Part shown: one piece after another, positions 1-7,589 of the stretch
How positions within the stretch are numbered: position 1 is the stretch's first letter
How the letters are laid out: each line of letters begins with the position of its first letter
Assembly (NCBI GenBank): GCA_963732225.1
Contig: CAVSYR010000005.1
Location: forward strand, 434,001-498,000
DNA from: VRUE01 sp963732225
GTDB lineage: Bacteria > Actinomycetota > Thermoleophilia > Solirubrobacterales > 70-9
Length of the DNA stretch: 64,000 nt
Reading direction: 5' to 3'
Translations under genes and position numbers: made by a program
The notes under the pieces: model-generated
Seen by the model: the letters and a program-made list of their open reading frames with translations, nothing else
What the model was told of the DNA's origin: nothing
Databases searched by the model: none

Positions 1-32
1 TCCGGGGGTGTCGGTCTAGATACGCTCCGGGG

Positions 33-1232
33 GTGCCAATCCGAGCGACCAAACGCGGCGAGGAGCGGACTCCGCTCGACGGCAGTCACGACGTGTTGAT
101 CTGCGGTGCCAGCTTTGCCGGCCTCGCGGTCGCCCGCGAGCTGGCCGGATCGGGCGCCGATGTGCTGATCGTCGATCGCTACGAGATCGGCGAGCGCCAG
201 ACCTCGGCCTGTGGCATCCCAACCGTGTGGATGGAAGCGCTGGGCTTGATGGACGCCGAGCGCCAGCGCTTCGACTCGCTGCTGATGCACACCCCGCACG
301 GCGACTCGCGCTACCGCCTGCCCTTCACCTTCTCCACCTTTGACTACCGCGAGCTCTGCGCCCTGCTCTGGCGCGACTGCGACGCCCGCTTCGAGACCGC
401 CAAGGTCAACGGCCGGGCGCCGGCGGCAAACGGTGACGGCGCGATCGCGATCGACACCGACCGCGGCGTGATCTCGGCGCCGCTCGTCGTCGACGCCCTG
501 GGCTGGCGCCGCATGCTGGCCAACGGCGACGGCTACCAGCCGCCCGACGCGCCGCTCTCGCGTGGCCTCGAGGTCCACCCCGGAGGCAAAGGCGAGGATC
601 TGGAGATCTGGATCGACCGCCGCTACGTACCGGCCGGCTACGGCTGGAGCTTCCCCGCCCGCGACGAGCTGCGCATCGGTGTCGGTTCCTTCGACCCGCG
701 CTTCCACGTGCGTGAGACGACCGAGCTGCTGGCCGAGGATCTCGACGCCGAGCGGGTCCGCTACCAGGGCAACTGGATCCCCCACAAGCTGCGCAAGGGC
801 ACCGAGGGCGGCATCTTCTTCGCCGGCGACTCGGCCGGGCACTGCCTGCCGCTCAGCGCCGAGGGCATCCGCACCGCGCTCTACTTCGGCATCGCCCTCG
901 GCCGCGAGCTGCGCGGCGTCGCCGACGGCTGGCAGGACCGCGAGGCCGCGGCGGCGCGCTTCGCCGAGTTCAACGACTCGCACGAGTGGAAGTTCCGCTG
1001 GATGCTGCGGGTGCAGAAGCTGGTGCCGAAGATCCCGCCGCGCCTGCTCGGGCCGCTGGTCCGCCTGTTCGGCAACAAGCGCTTCATCGATTGGTCCTTC
1101 AGCCACTACCTGCAGATCGCGCCGCCCGAGTTCGCGCGCGGCTCAGCGAACGATCAGAACGGTGCCGGCCAAAAGCAGCACGACGCCGGCGACGCGCTCC
1201 GGGGTGAGCGCGACCTGGTCGAGGCCGAATAG
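33..1232 (+). CDS. FAD-dependent oxidoreductase, geranylgeranyl-reductase-like
   Basis: Predicted flavoprotein of about 399 residues that would oxidise or reduce an isoprenoid or similar hydrophobic substrate. An N-terminal FAD-binding Rossmann motif (DVLICGASFAGLAVA, residues ~20-34) is followed by an acidic strand end (VDRYE). The second FAD signature, FFAGDSAGHCLPLSAEG, lies near residue 270, as in the geranylgeranyl reductase/PHBH-like group. The start used is GTG at 33. The frame is open to the window edge, so translation could begin upstream. The last ~30 codons run antisense over the end of the convergent transporter gene and do not resemble the family, so the functional protein probably ends near PPEFARG. 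The exact substrate cannot be told from sequence. Confidence 0.75.
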   Translation: MPIRATKRGEERTPLDGSHDVLICGASFAGLAVARELAGSGADVLIVDRYEIGERQTSACGIPTVWMEALGLMDAERQRFDSLLMHTPHGDSRYRLPFTFSTFDYRELCALLWRDCDARFETAKVNGRAPAANGDGAIAIDTDRGVISAPLVVDALGWRRMLANGDGYQPPDAPLSRGLEVHPGGKGEDLEIWIDRRYVPAGYGWSFPARDELRIGVGSFDPRFHVRETTELLAEDLDAERVRYQGNWIPHKLRKGTEGGIFFAGDSAGHCLPLSAEGIRTALYFGIALGRELRGVADGWQDREAAAARFAEFNDSHEWKFRWMLRVQKLVPKIPPRLLGPLVRLFGNKRFIDWSFSHYLQIAPPEFARGSANDQNGAGQKQHDAGDALRGERDLVEAE

Positions 1233-1580
1233 GCCAAGCCGGTCGATAGCGACCGAGGCTGTCAGCTGACCGGCGATAGTCGCCGCCGCCACACCGCCGG
1301 CCCCGATCGCCGAGACCGTGATCAGCGCGTTGGTGACGTAGATCGCGCCGAGACAGCCGCCGAGCAGGTAGTACCAGCTGACGTCGAAGCTCGAGCCGAT
1401 GCCGCCGGCCTTACCGCTGAGAATGACGATCGACGCTAGCGCGATCGTGCCGATCGCGAAGGAAACGAGCGCGGCTGGAAGGCTGCCCGTGGACCGTCCC
1501 AGGCCGGCGTTGATCGGCGCCTGCAGGGCGATCAGCCCGCCGGCGACCACCGTCAGCAGGACCGCCAGGCCCTTATCCAT
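1143..1580 (-). CDS. Small DMT-family transporter (YdcZ/DUF606-like)
   Basis: A protein of 145 residues that is almost entirely hydrophobic, with about five predicted membrane helices. It begins MDKGLAVLLTVVAGGLIALQ, and INAGLGRSTGSLPAALVSF in the first loop/helix pair is typical of the YdcZ (DUF606) branch of drug/metabolite transporters. These are half-size proteins of 140-150 residues thought to work as dimers in the inner membrane. The substrate is unknown. The gene converges on the flavin reductase and overlaps its 3' end by 90 bp. It diverges from the ECF sigma gene at 1715. Confidence 0.8.
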   Translation of the reverse strand: MDKGLAVLLTVVAGGLIALQAPINAGLGRSTGSLPAALVSFAIGTIALASIVILSGKAGGIGSSFDVSWYYLLGGCLGAIYVTNALITVSAIGAGGVAAATIAGQLTASVAIDRLGLFGLDQVALTPERVAGVVLLLAGTVLIVR

Positions 1581-1652
1581 GGCTCCACCTCCCGAGCTGC
1601 ATCGCTGGGGGCTGCGTGATCTTGGCTATTCCTCGGTGTTGCATCAGTACGC

Positions 1653-1676
1653 GCAGGCCGGTTTGAACCGGCCTGC
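1653..1676. promoter_or_regulatory. Perfect 11-bp inverted repeat in divergent intergenic region
   Basis: Arms GCAGGCCGGTT and AACCGGCCTGC are separated by two bases. The site lies between the DMT gene (minus, start 1580) and the sigma-factor gene (plus, start 1715). It could be a dimeric repressor operator or a leader hairpin 39 bp before the sigma start. Nothing in the sequence separates these options. Confidence 0.45.
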
Positions 1677-1714
1677 TCTCATCTCAGTAAGCCGAAGGGA
1701 CCATCGAACCACAG

Positions 1715-3202
1715 ATGCCGCCACCAGCCGAGGGATTCACCGCCCGCTTCGTCATCGGCCCGGCCCTGCGCACGCAGCCGGATCGCCGCCTGGTCACGCT
1801 CGTCCGCGAGGGCTACGAGAACGCCTTCGAGGAGATCATCCGCCGCTACGGCAAGCCGCTGACCCGCTACGCGGCGGCGATCGTCGGCGGCCGCGCCGAG
1901 GACGTCACCCAGGACGCCTTCTCCAAGGCGCTGCTGGCGCTACGCCGCGACGGCGCCGAGATCGAGCTGCGGCCCTGGCTCTTTCGCATCGTCCGCAATA
2001 CCGCGCTCAACGACCTGCGTGACAGCCCGCCCTCGGCCGAGGCGCTGGCCGAGGTGATCGCCAGCGGTGCCAGCCCGGCCGAGGAGCTGGAGCGCCGCGA
2101 AGAGCTGGCCGACCTGATTCGGCGGCTGCAATCGCTGCCAGAGGCGCAGCGAGCGGCGATCGTGATGCGCGAGCTGGAAGGCCTCAGCCACGAGGAGATC
2201 GCCAGCGCACTGGGCCTGAGCGACGGTGGCGCTCGCCAAGCGATCTACCGGGCGCGGCGTTCGCTGCGCGACGCCGCCGGCATGCTGCTGCCGCTGCCGC
2301 TATTGAAAGCGCTGCTGGCGGGGGCCGCCGGCAGCCCGGCGGTCGAGGCCGCCGCTGGTGCGGCCGGGGTTGGTGGAGCCGCAGGTGCCGGGGTTGCGCT
2401 GAAGGCGGCGGCGGCAACGGTCCTGGTCGCCGGGGCGGTGGGTGCCGGAGTGGCTATCGATCACAACCGCCACCCGCATCACTCAACTTCGCCACAAGCG
2501 AATGGCGTCGTCGCCGACGACTCGGCGACGCCGGCAGCGAGTACCAGTGGGGGTTCGAGCGCAACCAGCGAGGGCGGCTCCTCGGGCGGCCCTGGGCGGA
2601 GCGGTGAGCCCGAGCCCGGCGACAACCACGGTGGCCATGGCCGTGACCACAGCCCCGGGAGGTCGGGTGACGATCACGGTGGACCCGGCGACAGCTCAGG
2701 TAGCGACGGCTCCGGCGGCGGCGGCGAAAACCGCGGCCCGGGAGGCGGTGGAAATCACCACCCCGAGACCGGCGACGATCACGGCGGTGGATCCGGGCAC
2801 GGTGGTGATTCTGGATCTTCGGGACACGGCGGAGGCGACGACAACGGCAGCGGACACTCCGGGCGCAGCTCCGGCGGATCGTCCGACTCCGGTAGCGGCG
2901 GTTCATCCGGTAGCGGTGACTCGCCTGGTGGCAGCGGCTCGTCCGGCCATGGCGGTGGATCTGGAGGAAGCTCGGGTCCTGGCTCCGGCTCTTCAAGCGA
3001 GAGCTCCGGCTCCACTTCGGAAAGTGGCTCCGGCTCGGGCAGCGGATCAAGCTCCGGCGGTGGGCCCGGCCCAAGCAGTGGAGACTCCGGCTCGGGCCAG
3101 GAAGGCGGGGAAAGCGAACCGAGTTTCGATGACTCGGGTGATTCTCACGGCGGCAGCGGGTTCTCAGTGCAGATGGAACCCCAAACCGAGGAGGAATCAT
3201 GA
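1715..3202 (+). CDS. ECF sigma factor fused to transmembrane helix and G/S/H/D-rich tail
   Basis: The first ~190 residues are an ECF RNA polymerase sigma factor. Region 2 is at ~35-103 (YENAFEEIIRRYGKPLTRY, EDVTQDAFSKAL, WLFRIVRNTALNDLRD) and region 4 at ~137-187 (LPEAQRAAIVMRELEGLSHE, then the HTH EEIASALGLSDGGARQAIYR). An Ala/Gly linker and one hydrophobic helix (~228-248, AAAATVLVAGAVGAGVAI) follow. The last ~245 residues are low complexity, rich in Gly, Ser, His, Asp and Pro, with no cysteine. The layout predicts a cytoplasmic sigma domain tethered to the membrane with the tail outside; that topology is inference. The stop codon overlaps the next start (ATGA), so the secreted partner is co-translated. 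Start is ATG 1715. Confidence 0.85.
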   Translation: MPPPAEGFTARFVIGPALRTQPDRRLVTLVREGYENAFEEIIRRYGKPLTRYAAAIVGGRAEDVTQDAFSKALLALRRDGAEIELRPWLFRIVRNTALNDLRDSPPSAEALAEVIASGASPAEELERREELADLIRRLQSLPEAQRAAIVMRELEGLSHEEIASALGLSDGGARQAIYRARRSLRDAAGMLLPLPLLKALLAGAAGSPAVEAAAGAAGVGGAAGAGVALKAAAATVLVAGAVGAGVAIDHNRHPHHSTSPQANGVVADDSATPAASTSGGSSATSEGGSSGGPGRSGEPEPGDNHGGHGRDHSPGRSGDDHGGPGDSSGSDGSGGGGENRGPGGGGNHHPETGDDHGGGSGHGGDSGSSGHGGGDDNGSGHSGRSSGGSSDSGSGGSSGSGDSPGGSGSSGHGGGSGGSSGPGSGSSSESSGSTSESGSGSGSGSSSGGGPGPSSGDSGSGQEGGESEPSFDDSGDSHGGSGFSVQMEPQTEEES

Positions 3203-3936
3203 GACTCGCCCGCCGACTAACGACCTGCGCAGCCGCCGCGCTCGGCGCACTCGCGCTGCTCGCCCTGCCGGGGGTAGCCGCGGCCAAGGACGGCAATCAC
3301 GACCGCATTCCGGACCGCTGGGAGATGCGACATCACCTCTCGACGACCGTGAATCAGGCCAACCGAGACCAGGACCGGGACCACCTGCGCAACCGCGCCG
3401 AGTTCCTTGCCGGCGACAACCCGCGTGATCGCGACAGCGACGACGACGGGGTCATGGACGGCAACGAGAACGCCGGCACGATCACCTCATTTGACGCCGC
3501 GACGGGCAAACTGACGATCGGCCTCTTCAATGGCGACTCGGTCAGCGGCCTGGTCACCGATCGGACCAAGATCAAGTGCGAGGACGAGCACTCGCCCGAC
3601 GTCACCACCCGCGCCCGCCATGGCGAGGAAGAGCCGGATGACGACCACGGCCAGGGCGAAGAGCCCGGTGACGACAACGGCGGCCACGGCGAAGAGCCGG
3701 GAGATGACAACGGCGGCGAAGCCGCTGGCGACAACTCCGGTCCCGGCAACAACGGCGAGGACAACTCCGGCCCCGGTTCGTCCCACTCCGGTCGTGGCCC
3801 GAGCGGCCACGACGACAACGGCACCGGCGCCAACTGCATCGCTTCCGACCTGATCGTCGGCGCGACCGTCGAGGAGGCCGAGCTGGAGCTCGAGCACGGC
3901 GTCGCCACCTTCGACGAGGTTGAGCTGGCTGACTGA
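3199..3936 (+). CDS. Secreted DUF5666-like protein with Ca-binding-type repeats
   Basis: A protein of 245 residues with a clear Sec signal peptide (MRLARRLTT, then an Ala/Leu core ending GVAAA near residue 30). Residues ~31-90 carry acidic repeats resembling thrombospondin-type-3/dockerin calcium loops (DGNHDRIPDRWE, DRDSDDDGVMDGNE). Next, GTITSFDAATGKLTIG resembles a DUF5666 beta-barrel half-domain, and its second half seems to lie at the C terminus (CIASDLIVGATVEE). The two halves are split by a ~90-residue Asp/Gly/His/Glu insertion, with one cysteine on each side. The gene overlaps the membrane-anchored sigma gene by 4 bp and shares its low-complexity style, so the two products may interact outside the cell. 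Function unknown. Confidence 0.75.
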   Translation: MRLARRLTTCAAAALGALALLALPGVAAAKDGNHDRIPDRWEMRHHLSTTVNQANRDQDRDHLRNRAEFLAGDNPRDRDSDDDGVMDGNENAGTITSFDAATGKLTIGLFNGDSVSGLVTDRTKIKCEDEHSPDVTTRARHGEEEPDDDHGQGEEPGDDNGGHGEEPGDDNGGEAAGDNSGPGNNGEDNSGPGSSHSGRGPSGHDDNGTGANCIASDLIVGATVEEAELELEHGVATFDEVELAD

Positions 3937-3944
3937 GGGTCCGG

Positions 3945-6593
3945 CTACTTGGCGTCGAGCCAGTCTTGGCCGACGCCGACGTCGACCTCGAGCGGAGGGT
4001 CGAGCTGGTAGGCGGCGCACATCTCGCGCCGCACCAGCTCGACCGCGCCGTCCATCTCCTCCGGCGGGCCCTCGAAGAGCAGCTCGTCGTGGATCTGCAG
4101 GACCAGGCGGGTCTTGGTGCCGGCCTCGCCCAGGGCGTTCTGGCAGCGCACCATCGCGATCTTGATGATGTCCGCCGCGGTGCCCTGGATCACGGTGTTG
4201 ACCGCGAGGCGCTCGCCGAGGCGGCGCGTGTTCGGGTTGCCGGAGCGCAGCTCGGGGATCGAGCGGCGGCGGCCCAGCAAAGTGGTGACGAAGCCTTCCT
4301 CCTGCGCCCGCTCGACCACCTGCTCGCGGAAGGCGCGCACGGCGGGGAAGCGCTCCAGGTAGCGCGAGACGAATTCCTCTCCCTCTTTGCGCGGGATGTT
4401 GAGCCGATCGGCGAGGCCGAAGCCGGTGAGCCCGTAGACGATGCCGAAGTTGACCATCTTCGCCTTCGAGCGCTGGCCGACGTCGACGTCGTCGCGCGAG
4501 ATGTCGAAGACCTCAGCCGCGGTGGCGGCGTGGACGTCATCGCCGGCGCGGAAGATCTCTTTCAGCACCTCCTCCTCGGCGACGTGGGCGAGCACCCGCA
4601 GCTCGACCTGGCTGTAGTCGGCGGAGAGCAGGCGGGCGCCCTCTTCGGCGATGAAGCAAGCGCGCACCGGGCGGCCGATCTCGGTGCGGATCGGGATGTT
4701 CTGCAGGTTGGGGTTGGTGCTGGAGAGGCGACCGGTTGTCGTCGCCGCCTGGTTGAAGGTGGTGTGGACGCGGCCTGTATCGGGGTCGATAAGATCGGGC
4801 AGCGAGTCGAGGTAGGTGTTCTTCAGCTTGGTCAGCTCGCGCCAGGACTCGATCTTCTCGACGATCGGGTGCTCGTCGCGGATCTGGGCGAGGACGCGGG
4901 CGTCGGTCGAGAAACCGGTTTTGCCGCGCCGCTTGCGGGTCAGGCCGAGCTTCTCGAACAGCACCCGCCCGACCTGCTGCGGCGAGCCGATCGTGAACTC
5001 CTCCTCGGCCAGCTCGAAGATCTCCCTCTGCAGGGTCTCGATCCGCTCGCCGAAGCCGGCGCCGACCTCGGCCAGGCGCTCGGCATCGAGCTTTAGCCCC
5101 TCGCGTTCCATCGCCGCCAGCACGTGGACCAGCGGTAGCTCGATCTCGCGCAGCAGGGGCTCGAGGCCGAGCTCCTCGACGCGCGGACGCTGCGCTTCCG
5201 CCAGCGCCGCCACCAGGCGCGCTTCCTCAGCCGGCTCCAGACCCGCCTCACCATCGCCGTCGAGCGAGAGCTGACCGTCGTCCTCGTCTTGGACCGACGC
5301 CGCCTCGGCGGCGAGGCCGATGCCGGCGTCGGCGGCCAGCTCGGTCAGCTCATAGGTGCGCCGCTGCGGCTCGAGCAGGTAGGCGGCGAGCATCGTGTCG
5401 TGGTCGAGCCCCAGCTCGACGCCCTCGCGCGCGCCCGCGGCGAGCAGGCCGTGGCGGCCACCGCCGAGCGACTTGGCGTCATGGGCGACGAGGCCGCGGC
5501 CGGGCAGTGCCACCGCGAGCTCGTCCAGGCTCGAGGAGCCGGTAAGCGTGCGTTGGTCTTCGGCGGCGGCCCAGCGATCGCCGTCGATCGCCAGCGCGAC
5601 CGGGCCCTCCCCCCCGCCCAGATCGTCCGGCTTGCCCTCCTCGGCCTCCACGGCCAGCTCGGTCTCGACACTGCGGCCCGGCACCGCCTCGCCTTCGGGC
5701 AGCGCTTCTTCGAGGCGCTCCAGCACCGCCCGCAGCTCGAACTCGCGCATGAAGTCGCGCAGGGCGCCGCGGTCGGGCTGGGATGACATCGCCGCGCCCA
5801 GGTCGACCCCGGTCTCGATGTCGTACTGCAGCGTCGCCAGCTGCTTCGACATGCGGGCGTCGTCGGCGTGCTCGACCAGGTTCTGCTTGCGCTTGGCGCC
5901 GGAGATCTCATCGACGCTTTCCAGCACCTTCTCCAGCGTGCCGAACTGCTGCAGCAACTGGGTCGCCGTCTTCTCACCGATCCCGGGGACGCCGGGGATG
6001 TTGTCGGAGGTGTCGCCGCGCAGGCCCATCAGGTCGGTGATCAGCTCGGGCGGGACGCCGTAGCGCTCGCTGACCGCGTCGCTGTCGTAGATCTTGGTCT
6101 CGGTGATCCCGCGCGAGGTACTCATCACGCGAATCCCCTCACCGACCAGCTGATAGGCGTCGCGGTCGCCGGTGACGACCATTACCGGGATTCCCTCTTC
6201 CCGCGCCTGGCGGCTGAGCGAGGCGATCACGTCGTCGGCCTCGAAGCCCTCGACCCTGACGTTGGTGTAGCCGAAGGCCTCGACCAGCGGCATCAGGTGC
6301 GGCCACTGCTCGCGCAGCAGGTCGGGACGCGGTTTGCGCTGCGCCTTGTAGAGGTCATAGGTGACCTCGCGTCCCGACATCCCTGCGTCCCAGGCCACGA
6401 CCACCCCAGCCGGCGCATGCTCGTCGATCACCTTGACCAGCATCGAGGCGAGCCCGTAGATCGCGTTGGTCGGCCGCCCGTCGCTGGTCCCGATCGACTC
6501 CGGCAGGGCGAAGAACGCCCGGTAGGCAAGCGAGTTGCCGTCGATCAGGAAGAGCTCGTGCTCGGGATCGCCGAGTTTCTTGTCCGCCGCCAT
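3945..6593 (-). CDS. polA: DNA polymerase I
   Basis: Full-length family A DNA polymerase (882 residues) for Okazaki-fragment processing and repair. The N-terminal 5'-3' exonuclease domain starts FLIDGNSLAYRAFFALP and includes the helix-3-turn region GVPGIGEKTATQLLQQFG. Polymerase motifs are all visible: GRLSSTNPNLQNIP, DYSQVELRVLAH (catalytic Asp, motif A), RSKAKMVNFGIVYGLTGFG (motif B) and LQIHDELLFE (catalytic Asp, motif C). The central 3'-5' exonuclease-like domain lacks the usual DxE (VALAIDGDRWAAA in its place), so proofreading is probably absent, as in many actinobacterial and Thermus Pol I enzymes. The stop lies 8 bp from the convergent secreted-protein gene. Start ATG 6593 places the exonuclease motif at residue ~14. 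Confidence 0.97.
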   Translation of the reverse strand: MAADKKLGDPEHELFLIDGNSLAYRAFFALPESIGTSDGRPTNAIYGLASMLVKVIDEHAPAGVVVAWDAGMSGREVTYDLYKAQRKPRPDLLREQWPHLMPLVEAFGYTNVRVEGFEADDVIASLSRQAREEGIPVMVVTGDRDAYQLVGEGIRVMSTSRGITETKIYDSDAVSERYGVPPELITDLMGLRGDTSDNIPGVPGIGEKTATQLLQQFGTLEKVLESVDEISGAKRKQNLVEHADDARMSKQLATLQYDIETGVDLGAAMSSQPDRGALRDFMREFELRAVLERLEEALPEGEAVPGRSVETELAVEAEEGKPDDLGGGEGPVALAIDGDRWAAAEDQRTLTGSSSLDELAVALPGRGLVAHDAKSLGGGRHGLLAAGAREGVELGLDHDTMLAAYLLEPQRRTYELTELAADAGIGLAAEAASVQDEDDGQLSLDGDGEAGLEPAEEARLVAALAEAQRPRVEELGLEPLLREIELPLVHVLAAMEREGLKLDAERLAEVGAGFGERIETLQREIFELAEEEFTIGSPQQVGRVLFEKLGLTRKRRGKTGFSTDARVLAQIRDEHPIVEKIESWRELTKLKNTYLDSLPDLIDPDTGRVHTTFNQAATTTGRLSSTNPNLQNIPIRTEIGRPVRACFIAEEGARLLSADYSQVELRVLAHVAEEEVLKEIFRAGDDVHAATAAEVFDISRDDVDVGQRSKAKMVNFGIVYGLTGFGLADRLNIPRKEGEEFVSRYLERFPAVRAFREQVVERAQEEGFVTTLLGRRRSIPELRSGNPNTRRLGERLAVNTVIQGTAADIIKIAMVRCQNALGEAGTKTRLVLQIHDELLFEGPPEEMDGAVELVRREMCAAYQLDPPLEVDVGVGQDWLDAK

Positions 6594-6634
6594 CGGGGCC
6601 CACTCTACGAGGCCGAGAGGCGAGTGCCTCGCCG

Positions 6635-7552
6635 TTATCGGCCCCGACGCCCGCCCTCGGTGAGTTCGGCCGGGACGAGCGTGGCGGCAAAGGAGGTGCC
6701 GGTGAGCGGAACGTCTGACTGGCCGGGGAAATCAACCGTGAGGTTGCCGGTCCAACGGTTCGCGGGACTGGCATTGCGGCGGAAGATGGCGCCGCCGTCG
6801 AAGGGTGCCGGCGGTTCGAAGGTGGCAATGCGCAGGCCCTCAGAGGGAACGAGGGAAGCAGCGGGGGCTTTCCCTTGGATCGAGCGCTGGATCTCGATCC
6901 GAGCCGAGCGTTCTTCGATTGTGGCTTCGTAAGTCGTCGCCGCACCCGGACGGTTCTTGTTCGCCTGCAGGTGCACGGTCTGGCCGCCACTTTTTGAGAC
7001 GAGCCGCAGCCTTGCCCCGGGCGACCCCGGCCCGCTCGTTTCACCTTTGACAGAACCTCCACAGACAAGGTTCAAAAGCGGGCTGATCGAGGCCGAGATA
7101 CTCGTCGCGCTCGCCTCGGAATAGCCCTCCTCTCCGTGGAATTCAAAAGCACCTTGATAGGACCCCGCTTCAAATCGGACAGGGGTTTTGTCGCAGGTCG
7201 AGCGCTCCCGTTTCACCACACCCGAGGGAACAAATTCGAAATCGATCTTGCCAAGGTCGCCGAGATCGGCGCGAACCAAGGACGGTGGATGAAACACCGA
7301 CGGTGTCCTGACCCCCGACGCCAGCACGGTCGCCGGCGCGAAATAGATGACGTCAGCGCCTTTCTTACCGACGAACAAAGTGATGTTGCCGCGACCGTCC
7401 GCACGGCGCGAAAAGGCGACCCCGAAGATCGAGTAGCCGTTGCTGGCTTTCATCTGGAAGGCGATGGAGGCCCCCGGCGCGTCAGCCTTGACGGGAGAGG
7501 CATTCGCCAAACCCAGCACCAAGGCGGCGCAGACGCAGGCACTCGCCACCAA
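6635..7552 (-). CDS. Secreted protein of unknown function
   Basis: A protein of 305 residues starting at TTG 7552 (or GTG 7549), with a Sec signal peptide (VASACVCAALVLGLANASPVKA). The mature part looks beta-rich (FGVAFSRRADGRGNITLFVG) and contains two cysteines ~70 residues apart (STCDKT, LVCGGS) that could form a disulfide. I recognise no family. It lies 37 bp downstream of a CotH-kinase gene on the same strand, so it is probably expressed with the CotH pair and exported to the same compartment. No ATG is available upstream before the preceding gene ends. Confidence 0.65.
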   Translation of the reverse strand: MVASACVCAALVLGLANASPVKADAPGASIAFQMKASNGYSIFGVAFSRRADGRGNITLFVGKKGADVIYFAPATVLASGVRTPSVFHPPSLVRADLGDLGKIDFEFVPSGVVKRERSTCDKTPVRFEAGSYQGAFEFHGEEGYSEASATSISASISPLLNLVCGGSVKGETSGPGSPGARLRLVSKSGGQTVHLQANKNRPGAATTYEATIEERSARIEIQRSIQGKAPAASLVPSEGLRIATFEPPAPFDGGAIFRRNASPANRWTGNLTVDFPGQSDVPLTGTSFAATLVPAELTEGGRRGR

Positions 7553-7589
7553 CCTGGTTGTCGTAAGCCTCGCGATGACGATCGCCAGA

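Noticed and set aside
1..35. Short direct repeat TCCGGGGGTG at 1 and 26
   Set aside because: Ten bases in a GC-rich genome at the window edge; could be chance, and the context is cut off.
2600..3150. Repetitive GGC/TCC/GAC stretches resembling a repeat array
   Set aside because: These are codon-level low complexity for Gly/Ser/Asp/His; there are no regular spacers or conserved repeat units, so it is not CRISPR.
2442..3428. Long plus-strand frame encoding an Ala/Arg/Pro-rich protein
   Set aside because: It is a frame-shifted reading of the Gly/Ser-rich sigma-factor tail; high GC keeps alternative frames open.
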